Assembly (NCBI GenBank): GCA_015492115.1
Contig: WGFS01000215.1
Span: 1 to 11,507, forward strand
Length of the DNA stretch: 11,507 nt
Source of the DNA: Aquificaceae bacterium
GTDB lineage: Bacteria; Aquificota; Aquificia; Aquificales; Aquificaceae
Reading direction: 5' to 3'
Shown here one piece after another: positions 3,687 to 10,842 of the stretch (position 1 is the first letter of the stretch; each line of letters opens with the position of its first letter). Both the position numbers and the translations under genes were made by a program. The notes beneath the pieces are model-generated. The model was not told where the DNA came from. It did not search any database and saw nothing but the letters and a program-made list of their open reading frames with translations.

Positions 3687-6494
3687 ATGAGAGTCGGTAG
3701 ATTTCTGTTTGGAACTGCTGTAGTTTCTGCGTTGTTCCTCCTTGGCTGTGGAGGTGGCGGAGGTGATAATTCCACCAGGGCTGTGTTTTCGGAAACACCC
3801 CAGATACAGGGGCTGAAGGAAATAAGAAAGGAGTCAAAGGATGGTTTCAGGGTGAGGATGAGGGGGAATATGCCCCTTTTTATCCGTATGAATGTCAAGG
3901 TACCCGACAGCGTTGGCACAGATCCAATAGACCAGACCTTCTACTTCTTGGACAGGTTTAAGGAGGTTTACGGGTTCTCAAGCCCTGAGAAGGAGCTGTA
4001 CCTCGGCAAGGTCAAGGACGTTTTTGGGATTAAGAAGGTTTTCTTAAAGCAGAAGTACAAGGAAGTTCCCATCTTTGGAGCAGGTCTAACGCTGGATATA
4101 AACAACGGCTACGTTGTAGCGTCAATAGGAAAGTGGGTGCCGAACATGGATAAGTACAAGATAGACACCAAACCTACCATAGACAAACTCACCGCCATTC
4201 AAAGAGCTCTGAACGATCCGGACATAGTGGGAGCTGAGCTCGGAGCAAGACCCAAGCTCATGATACTGGAACAGTCTCTCTACTCCCCGAAAAAGCAGGC
4301 AAGACCCCTGCTCGTGTGGCATCTGACGGTAAGTGGTAAGAGCAAGGCAACGGGTAAGCGAAGGGAGTGGAGGGTTTTTGTTGACGCACATACCGGTAAG
4401 GTGGTGGACAAGATATCCCTTTCCAAAGACCTGGCGTTTGAGATCATAGACCTTGGAAACTCTGACCCAGATGTATGTTGGCCCAACGACCCCGGCACAG
4501 TCCTCTGTGACGAGAGCACAACCAGCGGGAACTGTAGCAACTCCACCGGTATCAGCGGTGTTGCAAACAGGATGTACTCCTATGTTGTGGATACCTATAA
4601 CTTCTTTGAGAATAACTTTGGCTGGACTTCCTACGACGACAACGATGACATAATACTTGCCTATATAAGGTGGTCTGTGGACAACGCTCAATATCATACT
4701 TGTCTTTTTGGTAACAATCTTTTCCTGTTCGGACCGCGCGCGGATACCTTGAATATAGTTGTGCACGAATTTACCCATGGGGTTACCGATTATACTTCCG
4801 AACTTGAATACGAATTCCAGTCGGGAGCCTTAAATGAAGGCTTTTCAGATGTATTCGCTCAGTTTATAAAAAAGGAAGTTACAGGCAACACAGACTGGAA
4901 AATTAAATGGAGTGATGGCACAGTCCTCAGAGATTTGGCAAATCCACCAGCGGTAAACACCAGACGCACAAGGTATCCTGACAGCATAACAAGCCCAGAC
5001 TATCAATCTTGTTCCGACTGCGATTGTGATGATGGCAATGACTATTGCTGGGTTCATACCAACAGCAGTATTCCCAACAAGGTCGCTTACCTTATAACAG
5101 AGGGCGGAGTTCATAACGGGTACTCCATTTCCGGAATTGGGTTTGAAAAGGCGAAGAAATTTTACTTCCTGCTTCTAAGTTCCCTTAATTCCACAAGTGA
5201 TTTTGAGTACACAGCGCTTGAAGCCGTTTACCTCGCTGAATTACTTAGAGATTTAAGACCCCTCTCGTTCCCCCGTTTCACAGACACGGATGTATGCACT
5301 ATCAGAAATGCCTGGGCTTCCGTAGGTATTATAGACGGCGATGCTGACTGCGATGGAGTGCCGGACAGCGAGGAGTCAGATGCGGACAACGACGGAATAC
5401 CAGATGCTGAGGATAACTGCCCCTTGGCGTTCAACCCTGACCAGACGAATACGGACAAAGCTATAAAGGATACTTTCAACTTGTACGGGATAATAGCTTC
5501 AGCTGTGAGTGCTGATGACTTAGGGGACGCCTGTGACCCGGATATGGACGGTGATGGAGTGTTGGATGTAAACGACAACTGTTTGATTCAAAAGGATGTA
5601 TTTGGTCGTCACGTGTACAGCTACAACCCATCTCAAAATGACTTTGACGGTAATGGTATAGGAGATAGATGTGAAGACCTGGACGGAGATGGGTGGTATT
5701 ATGACCTCTCCTTCCCTCCCTCCATTACCGACGCTCTGAACGATAACTGTCCGAATGATTACAACCCATATCAGAGGGATAGGGACGGTGATCATATAGG
5801 AGATGTCTGCGACTCGGATATAGATGGAGATGGTATTCTCAACACGGACGACCTCTGTCCGAAAACTGCCAGCTCCAACAATGCGGATACCGACGGCGAC
5901 GGTGTGGGTGATGCCTGTGATAACTGTAGTACCGTTTCCAACGCCGACCAGATGGATGTTGACGGAGATGGAGTGGGTGATGCATGTGATAACGACAGGG
6001 ATGGAGATGGGGTGGATAACGCAACCGACACATGCCCGGACACATACGGAACTGGAATACACGTAAGCGGAAGCAACAATATTATATGTAACGAGAATGA
6101 CAGCCCCTTTATAAGCGGACAGTGGGTCACTATAGATGTCTTGAATACCGGGGTTCTCAGAGTGCCCGTAAACCCCTGTGGTGCGAACGCCTGCCCCAAC
6201 TGGATACCGGACAACTACATGTTCACCGTCAAGGTCAAGTCCTCCACGGGGAACGTGTACTTCAGGGTAGTTAACGATGAAGGTAAAAAGGCAAGGTCTG
6301 GAGCTTTTACAGGATACGACCAGAATCAGAACCTTGTCTTTTTTGATAACACCTTCAAGGTCAGCCCAGAGGCATACTTCAAGGCACCCTCCGCAAAGAC
6401 AGCCTCATCGCACATGAAGTACTTCCTGGAGATATCGCCCGCTCCAAACGCAAATCTGTCTTCAGTGGAGGTCTGTGTGGGGAACTGTCAGTAA
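3687..6494 (+). CDS. M4 (thermolysin-family) metalloprotease lipoprotein with thrombospondin type 3 repeats
   Basis: This 935-residue protein has a lipobox (LFLLGC, lipidated C21) followed by a Gly-rich tether. The propeptide has an FTP-type region (about 80-155) and a PepSY-like region (about 165-245, ending VFVDAHTGKVVD). The M4 catalytic domain spans about 250-548, with zinc motif H360-E361-F-T-H364, third ligand E384 in GALNEGFSD, and catalytic H457 in VHTNSSIPNK. All key residues are intact, so it should be an active zinc endopeptidase made as a zymogen. Calcium-binding thrombospondin type 3 repeats follow (about 550-784), then a Cys-containing, probably beta-rich C-terminal domain (about 790-935). 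A CSDCDCDDGNDYC segment (C442, C445, C447, C454) precedes H457. Two overlapping GGAGG motifs precede the ATG. It is co-transcribed with the upstream beta-helix gene, which suggests that it processes surface proteins or attacks external protein; the substrate is unknown. Confidence 0.93.
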   Translation: MRVGRFLFGTAVVSALFLLGCGGGGGDNSTRAVFSETPQIQGLKEIRKESKDGFRVRMRGNMPLFIRMNVKVPDSVGTDPIDQTFYFLDRFKEVYGFSSPEKELYLGKVKDVFGIKKVFLKQKYKEVPIFGAGLTLDINNGYVVASIGKWVPNMDKYKIDTKPTIDKLTAIQRALNDPDIVGAELGARPKLMILEQSLYSPKKQARPLLVWHLTVSGKSKATGKRREWRVFVDAHTGKVVDKISLSKDLAFEIIDLGNSDPDVCWPNDPGTVLCDESTTSGNCSNSTGISGVANRMYSYVVDTYNFFENNFGWTSYDDNDDIILAYIRWSVDNAQYHTCLFGNNLFLFGPRADTLNIVVHEFTHGVTDYTSELEYEFQSGALNEGFSDVFAQFIKKEVTGNTDWKIKWSDGTVLRDLANPPAVNTRRTRYPDSITSPDYQSCSDCDCDDGNDYCWVHTNSSIPNKVAYLITEGGVHNGYSISGIGFEKAKKFYFLLLSSLNSTSDFEYTALEAVYLAELLRDLRPLSFPRFTDTDVCTIRNAWASVGIIDGDADCDGVPDSEESDADNDGIPDAEDNCPLAFNPDQTNTDKAIKDTFNLYGIIASAVSADDLGDACDPDMDGDGVLDVNDNCLIQKDVFGRHVYSYNPSQNDFDGNGIGDRCEDLDGDGWYYDLSFPPSITDALNDNCPNDYNPYQRDRDGDHIGDVCDSDIDGDGILNTDDLCPKTASSNNADTDGDGVGDACDNCSTVSNADQMDVDGDGVGDACDNDRDGDGVDNATDTCPDTYGTGIHVSGSNNIICNENDSPFISGQWVTIDVLNTGVLRVPVNPCGANACPNWIPDNYMFTVKVKSSTGNVYFRVVNDEGKKARSGAFTGYDQNQNLVFFDNTFKVSPEAYFKAPSAKTASSHMKYFLEISPAPNANLSSVEVCVGNCQ
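5334..6038 (+). repeat. Thrombospondin type 3 repeat tract within the protease gene
   Basis: Residues 550-784 contain repeated DxDxDGxxD calcium-binding units paired with conserved Cys (for example DADNDGIPDAEDNCP, DMDGDGVLDVNDNC, DTDGDGVGDACDNC, DVDGDGVGDACDND). At the DNA level the GAYGGNGATGG pattern recurs imperfectly. Three units are interrupted by non-acidic insertions near residues 587-610, 635-650 and 672-684, so the tract is not a simple array. It probably forms a calcium-stiffened stalk between the protease and the C-terminal domain. Confidence 0.85.
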
Positions 6495-6499
6495 TATCA

Positions 6500-6525
6500 C
6501 CCCGCCTGTGGGCGGGGTCCTTTAT
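6500..6525 (+). terminator. GC-rich hairpin after the protease gene, probable weak terminator
   Basis: CCCCGCC (6500-6506) pairs perfectly with GGCGGGG (6511-6517) around a TGTG loop, starting 6 bp after the stop codon. The following tract is TCCTTTATA, a poor run of U, so termination may be partial and the downstream beta-helix gene may still be read in part from the sigma-54 promoter. Confidence 0.6.
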
Positions 6526-6554
6526 AGCTCAACAGGGTCTGAGGTCTCTGTAAC

Positions 6555-6575
6555 CACCTCTCACCCGAGGAGGTG
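6555..6575 (+). promoter_or_regulatory. Possible hairpin masking the ribosome-binding site of the second beta-helix gene
   Basis: CACCTC (6555-6560) is complementary to GAGGTG (6570-6575), which is part of the strong Shine-Dalgarno sequence AGGAGGTGA before the ATG at 6581. An alternative partner for ACCTC is GAGGT at 6541-6545, so two mutually exclusive pairings exist. Any six bases complementary to a ribosome-binding site can arise by chance, so this is tentative. Confidence 0.3.
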
Positions 6576-6580
6576 AAGCT

Positions 6581-7942
6581 ATGCAAAAGTTTCTCATGGC
6601 TTTACTTGTAGGGTTTACCCTTTCAAACCTGTCTATGGGTGCAAAGCTTTACGTATCCCCTGTTCATCAGGGAGATGCCTGCTCAACCGACTTTCCCTGC
6701 TCGTTCCAGTTTGCCCTGAGCAAGGCGGAGAACAATGGTGAGTCAGACACCATATACGTGAATCCTGGCGTTTACAGATTTAACTCAACTCTCACCGCCC
6801 ACATAAGGGACGGGATGAGCCTTTTCATACTCGCCCTTGACCCATTGGACAAACCCGTCCTCAGTGGAGACTACGACGGAGACCCGAACACCGACGACAG
6901 AGTTCAGATCATGAACCTATCTGGAAGGGGTATAACGGTGGATGGACTGGTGTTCCAGAACGGTAAGGGTTATCAGGGAGGAGCCATTTACGTAAGTGGA
7001 GAGTTCTTCACCATTTTTACCCTCAGGAATTCGGAGTTCTATGGGAATACAGCCTTTGAAGGAGGAGCCCTTTACGTTGCAAACACTGTTGGAAGGATCC
7101 TGCTCCTTGGTAACACTTTTGAGAGCAACAGCTCCAATAAAAATGGCGGAGCGGTATATACGTCCTGTAACGGAAGCTCCATTGTTGAGAGGAATAAGGT
7201 CAGGGTAAATCAGGGAGATTCCATCGTGTATATTGCGGTAGATCCCTTATCTGACTGCTCCTTCTCCGGTAATATGGTGGTGGACAACACTGGTCTTATA
7301 AATGCCACCTTCTACTCTGAGGTTCGGGGAAAACTTCACGTGATAAACAACACCTTTGTGGGTGGCGACATGCCGGGTGTTTACGTTGTCCTTAAGGAAA
7401 GCTCTGCGGAGATGAACCTTTACAACAACCTCTTCTGGAATACTGGCTCTGGTGTGTCTGCAGGTAAGAGCGTTTCAGTCCTTGCGAACTCTGGAGGTAT
7501 GAGGCTCTTCAATAACCTATTTGGGCAGTATTTCATCACGTTCCCGGAGGCGGATGGCACCCCAGATAACACCATAGTTTCCCCAGGGGTTTACATGAAA
7601 GACCTTGACCCTAACAGGTACGAGCACGGCTCAAACTTTACCCAGAACCCTCAGTTTCTGAATGCTCAGAGCGGGAATTACAGGCTGTCGGGAACTTCAC
7701 CGGCGGTGGATGGCGGGACATCAAACCTCCCTGCAGGAGCTTACCTCGGCTCAAAGGACATAGACCTGAATCCAAGGGAGATAGACGGGAACAACGACGA
7801 CCTTCCGGTTGTAGATATAGGAGCCTTTGAGTACAACCCCTCTGGCTCTGCTCCCGGAGGCGGGTGTTCCTCCACACCTGCTGGTTCCTTTGCACTGCCT
7901 GTAACACTACTACTTCTCATAAGACGTTTACTCATGGGATAG
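6581..7942 (+). CDS. Second secreted right-handed beta-helix protein with Cys-containing C-terminal sorting tag
   Basis: The 453-residue protein is a paralogue of the one encoded at 1937. The two share the motifs YV(A/S)P, NNGE(A/S)DTI(F/Y)V, KPVL(D/S)GD, SPA(I/V)D(A/G)GT and VD(M/I)GA(Y/F)E(F/Y) in the same order. A signal peptide covers about residues 1-20 (NLSMGAK). The beta-helix runs to about 350, with turns such as LRNSEFYGN and LLGNTFESN, and a choice-of-anchor-Q-like segment lies at about 355-418. The tag is PGGGC with C429, a short hydrophobic helix (about 438-446, PVTLLLLI) and RRLLMG at the end. The InlB-like domain of its paralogue is absent, so the tag follows the helix directly. 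AGGAGGTGA is an excellent ribosome-binding site. The 86-bp gap to the protease gene contains a hairpin but no clear promoter, so partial read-through is likely. Surface or extracellular; the ligand is unknown. Confidence 0.85.
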   Translation: MQKFLMALLVGFTLSNLSMGAKLYVSPVHQGDACSTDFPCSFQFALSKAENNGESDTIYVNPGVYRFNSTLTAHIRDGMSLFILALDPLDKPVLSGDYDGDPNTDDRVQIMNLSGRGITVDGLVFQNGKGYQGGAIYVSGEFFTIFTLRNSEFYGNTAFEGGALYVANTVGRILLLGNTFESNSSNKNGGAVYTSCNGSSIVERNKVRVNQGDSIVYIAVDPLSDCSFSGNMVVDNTGLINATFYSEVRGKLHVINNTFVGGDMPGVYVVLKESSAEMNLYNNLFWNTGSGVSAGKSVSVLANSGGMRLFNNLFGQYFITFPEADGTPDNTIVSPGVYMKDLDPNRYEHGSNFTQNPQFLNAQSGNYRLSGTSPAVDGGTSNLPAGAYLGSKDIDLNPREIDGNNDDLPVVDIGAFEYNPSGSAPGGGCSSTPAGSFALPVTLLLLIRRLLMG

Positions 7943-7951
7943 CTCCTGTGC

Positions 7952-7957
7952 TATATT
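7952..7957 (+). promoter_or_regulatory. Candidate -10 box of the TetR operon, leaderless arrangement
   Basis: TATATT at 7952-7957 would start transcription at about 7964-7966, at or next to the ATG at 7966. The -35 region is poor (TTTACT near 7927). No Shine-Dalgarno sequence precedes the ATG, which supports a leaderless message. The inverted repeat at 7957-7980 covers the predicted start site. Confidence 0.45.
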
Positions 7958-7980
7958 ACTAACTGATGAGTCAGTCAGTA
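7957..7980. promoter_or_regulatory. Probable TetR-family operator over the start codon
   Basis: The arms TACTAACTGA (7957-7966) and TCAGTCAGTA (7971-7980) are inverted repeats matching at 9 of 10 positions around the spacer TGAG. Length and symmetry suit a TetR-family dimer, and the site overlaps the presumed -10 box, transcription start and ATG of the TetR gene. Binding would block the whole efflux operon (autorepression, inference). Confidence 0.65.
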
Positions 7981-8526
7981 GGTCAGGAAACCAAAGACAG
8001 GCTGGTGGAGGCGGGGAAAAAGGTCATATTCAAAAAGGGCTTCCATAGGGCGAGGGTGTCCGACATAACCTCAGAGGCAGGTTTAGCCCACGGTACCTTT
8101 TATATATACTTCAGAAGCAAAGAGGAGTTCCTTCTGGAACTTCTCATCTCCGTGAGAGAGGAGATACTCTCTCTTATAGAGGAAGGAAAGAAGCTTATAT
8201 CGGAGGGAGAGCCTGAGAGGGGAAAGGAACTTGTCTTTATAAAGCCCTTTGAACTCATGGTCAGAGAAAAGGAGCTTGCCAAGATACTCTTCTTTGAGGC
8301 TATATGCACCGACAGGAAGTTTCAGGAGTTTTACAGGGAGAGCAAGAAAGTCCTTCTTAAGGAGACGGAGGAGGTTCTGACGCTCCTCCGTGTGGATAAG
8401 CCTGGTATAAAGGCACACATACTGGTAGGGACTGCGAGGCACCTCGTAGAGCTTTCAATCCTGACTGAAGAAGAGGTGATGGAGACATGGCGAAAGGTTT
8501 TGGTAGAGCTTGGTGTGTACTCCTGA
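7966..8526 (+). CDS. TetR-family transcriptional repressor
   Basis: The 186-residue protein has an N-terminal TetR-type helix-turn-helix (about residues 10-58: AGKKVIFKKGFHRARVSDI, then AGLAHGTFYIYFRSKEEFL with the typical GTFYxYFxSKEEL recognition signature). An all-helical C-terminal ligand-binding and dimerisation domain follows; length is normal for the family. It heads an overlapping operon with a TolC-like protein and an EmrA-like fusion protein, the classical arrangement for a repressor of an efflux system, with release by a toxic or hydrophobic ligand that cannot be identified here. The ATG at 7966 has no ribosome-binding site and lies inside a 24-bp inverted repeat, the likely operator. 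The last 40 bp overlap the next gene, which suggests translational coupling. Confidence 0.93.
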   Translation: MSQSVGQETKDRLVEAGKKVIFKKGFHRARVSDITSEAGLAHGTFYIYFRSKEEFLLELLISVREEILSLIEEGKKLISEGEPERGKELVFIKPFELMVREKELAKILFFEAICTDRKFQEFYRESKKVLLKETEEVLTLLRVDKPGIKAHILVGTARHLVELSILTEEEVMETWRKVLVELGVYS

Positions 8527-9764
8527 GCTTTTTTACTCTTTCCTTCCCTATCACGTTGAAAGAAGCGGAGAAGCTCGCCTTAAAACACTTTTACGAGTTA
8601 AAGGTGGAGAAGATAGAGGTTGAAAAGCGTGCTCAGGAAAGGCTTGAGAAGTTCGGGAAGTTCCTGCCGACCTTAAACCTTGAGGCTTCCTTTAACCTGT
8701 CCAAAAAACAGAGCTTTACCTTTAACCTTCCCTCATCACCACCGCAGGAGTTCACCTTCCAGAAAGGTAGCTACCCCAAGTTTACCCTCCAGCTCGTGCA
8801 GGAACTCTACGATCTGAGAAACTTCAGGGAGTACGAGATAGCGAGGGAACGGGAGGATCTTCAGAAGTTCATGGTTAGAGAGAAGAGGAACGAGGTGCTG
8901 TTCAAGTTAAGGAAGGCTTACATAAACGCTCTAAAGGCGAAGGCTGTGGTTGATATTTACAGGAAACATGAGGAGCTCGTAAAGGCTCATCTGAGGGATG
9001 TGAAGGAGCTATACAAAGAAGGGATAGTCGCCTTCAAGGATCTTCTTGAAACAAAGGTGAAGCTCTACGACGTCAGGGAGAAGCTGGCAAAGGCTCAGGC
9101 GGACTACTCAAAGTCTCTCAGCTATCTCTCCTATCTGACAGGTGTCAGGGTAGATGATGTTGAGCCAGTTAAAACTGAGAGTACGAAGCTCTCTGAGCTC
9201 CCGGAAGAAGAGCTTATAGGGGAGCTCCGTAGAAATAGACCCATACTTCTCTACATGAAGGGGAACCTTGAACTTTCTGAGAGATACGTTGAGCTTGCGA
9301 GAAGTTCGTTCTATCCCGTTGCGGTGTTTGAGGCTGTATATCAGAGAACCGAAGAGTCCGATCTATTTCCCAAGGACAGGTATCTGGTCAGTTTTGCCTT
9401 CAGGTGGAACCTATTCAGCGGTCTCAGGAGGTTTAGGGCTCTTGAGTTAAGCAGGCTGGCAAAGAGACAGGCTTATGAGAGGTACAGAGATCTTGAAAAG
9501 AAGCTCATACTGGAACTCAAAAGTGTTCTTGAAGATATAAAGGCTGTTAGGGCGAGGGTTGAGCTCGCCAGACAGCAACTCCAGGATGCGAAGGAGCATC
9601 TCAGGATCGCCAGGGAGAAGTTCAGGGCTGGACTCGGGACTAATACAGAGGTGTTGGATGCCCAGAGCTACCTCATCACAGCGGAGAACACGCTGAGGAT
9701 AGGAGAGTACGACCTCCTTCTGGAGAGTTTCAGGCTCAGAGAGGTGATCGGGTATGAAAGGTAA
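8487..9764 (+). CDS. TolC-family outer-membrane efflux protein
   Basis: The 425-residue protein has a short signal peptide (about residues 1-21, CVLLSFFTLSFP) followed by the family opening ITLKEAEKLALKHFYELKVEKIEVEKRAQERLEKF. Two outer-membrane efflux repeats follow (about 22-215 and 235-420), each with long Lys/Glu-rich coiled helices and short amphipathic strands (PTLNLEASFNLS; AVFEAVYQR; YLVSFAFRWNLFSG). The second helix pair ends in REKFRAGLGTNTEVLDAQSYLITAENTL, the best conserved stretch of the family. A trimer would form a beta-barrel in the outer membrane with an alpha-helical tunnel into the periplasm. The start at 8487 lies inside the TetR gene and is preceded by GGTGATGGAG; this start gives a complete signal peptide. 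It overlaps the fusion-protein gene by 11 bp. Confidence 0.92.
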   Translation: MAKGFGRAWCVLLSFFTLSFPITLKEAEKLALKHFYELKVEKIEVEKRAQERLEKFGKFLPTLNLEASFNLSKKQSFTFNLPSSPPQEFTFQKGSYPKFTLQLVQELYDLRNFREYEIAREREDLQKFMVREKRNEVLFKLRKAYINALKAKAVVDIYRKHEELVKAHLRDVKELYKEGIVAFKDLLETKVKLYDVREKLAKAQADYSKSLSYLSYLTGVRVDDVEPVKTESTKLSELPEEELIGELRRNRPILLYMKGNLELSERYVELARSSFYPVAVFEAVYQRTEESDLFPKDRYLVSFAFRWNLFSGLRRFRALELSRLAKRQAYERYRDLEKKLILELKSVLEDIKAVRARVELARQQLQDAKEHLRIAREKFRAGLGTNTEVLDAQSYLITAENTLRIGEYDLLLESFRLREVIGYER

Positions 9765-10842
9765 GAAGTCGCTCGGCATCCTCATCCTGAGTGTGCTGAT
9801 CCTTGTTTTCCTCATACTGGGGTTTAGATGGGTTCACTACAGGCTCACCCATGCTATAACGAACGCTGTATTCGTGGAGAGCGATACCTTTACGAAGGTC
9901 GCTTACAGACGCGTCACCGGGAGGGTGGAGAAGCTTTACAAGGAGGAGGGCGACCGGGTTAAGAAGGGGGAGCCTCTGGCAAAGGTGGGAGACAGGGACT
10001 ACAGGATAAAGCTCGGTGAGCTTGAGAGCCAGATAGGGCGCATAGACAGGGAGATAGAAGCTCTGAAGATAAAGGCGAGAGCACTCAGGGAAGAGCTCAG
10101 GGAAAGTATGGAGCTTGTTGACAGGGAAGCTGACGCCCTCAGGGCGAATATGGAAGCTCTGAAGGTAAAGATGGAGTTGCTGAAGAGAGACAGGGAACGC
10201 TTTGAGAGACTTCATTCCAAGGGTGTTGTCCCTGCGAGGAAGTTTGAGGACATAGATACGCGCCTTCGTGCTCTGAAAAAGGAACTGTCCTCCCTTAACG
10301 CAAAGAGGCTTGCGGTACTGAAGAGGAAGGACGTCTTGAGAGCTAAGCTCAAACAGACGGGAGAGCTGGACAGGAAGATAGAAGCCCTGAAAAAGCAGAG
10401 AGAAGCCCTCATTAGGAAGAGGGAGGATCTTCAAAACCTTATAGACGAGACAGTTCTCAGGAGTCCAGTTGACGGTTATGTGGTGAAGAGGTTCGTCAGC
10501 AGGGGCGAGGTTGTGCGTCCTGGACAGTCCATCTACGCTGTCTACGATCCAAAGGACATATATATACTTGTCCTCCTTGAAGAGACCAAACTTGAAGGTG
10601 TTAGGGAGGGCAACAGGGTTAAGATCAGCATAGACGCCCTGCCGGGCGTGGAGTTTGAGGGGGTCGTTGAGGAAATAAACAGAGCCACCGCAGCGAAGTT
10701 TGCGGTGATTCCCAGAGACATAACCGCAGGGGAGTTCACCAAGGTCGCCCAGAGGATACCGGTCAAGGTTCGCATAACCAGAGGTGACAAGTCCCTATTG
10801 AGGATCGGTATGGGTGGAGAGGTAGCTATTGAGAAGAGGTAA
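9754..10842 (+). CDS. EmrA/HlyD-type membrane fusion protein of an efflux pump
   Basis: The 362-residue protein has one N-terminal membrane anchor (about residues 7-25). The first half of a split lipoyl-like domain follows (about 45-80: YRRVTGRVEKLYKEEGDRVKKGE), then a very long alpha-helical coiled-coil hairpin (about 85-232), the second lipoyl half (about 233-265: LRSPVDGYVVKRFVSRGEVV) and a beta-barrel (about 268-360). The segment AAKFAVIPRD...GEFTKVAQRIPVKV (313-339) is characteristic of the EmrA/VceA subfamily, which works with DHA2-type MFS transporters such as EmrB. It would bridge an inner-membrane pump and the TolC-like protein encoded upstream. Its ATG lies within the last codons of that gene, preceded by AGAGGTGAT, so the two are translationally coupled. 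No transporter gene follows: the next gene is convergent and overlaps by 17 bp. Confidence 0.92.
   Translation: MKGKKSLGILILSVLILVFLILGFRWVHYRLTHAITNAVFVESDTFTKVAYRRVTGRVEKLYKEEGDRVKKGEPLAKVGDRDYRIKLGELESQIGRIDREIEALKIKARALREELRESMELVDREADALRANMEALKVKMELLKRDRERFERLHSKGVVPARKFEDIDTRLRALKKELSSLNAKRLAVLKRKDVLRAKLKQTGELDRKIEALKKQREALIRKREDLQNLIDETVLRSPVDGYVVKRFVSRGEVVRPGQSIYAVYDPKDIYILVLLEETKLEGVREGNRVKISIDALPGVEFEGVVEEINRATAAKFAVIPRDITAGEFTKVAQRIPVKVRITRGDKSLLRIGMGGEVAIEKR

Noticed and set aside
5334..6038. DNA tandem repeat or CRISPR-like array
   Set aside because: The periodicity comes from thrombospondin type 3 protein repeats; the DNA units vary in length and sequence and there are no uniform spacers.
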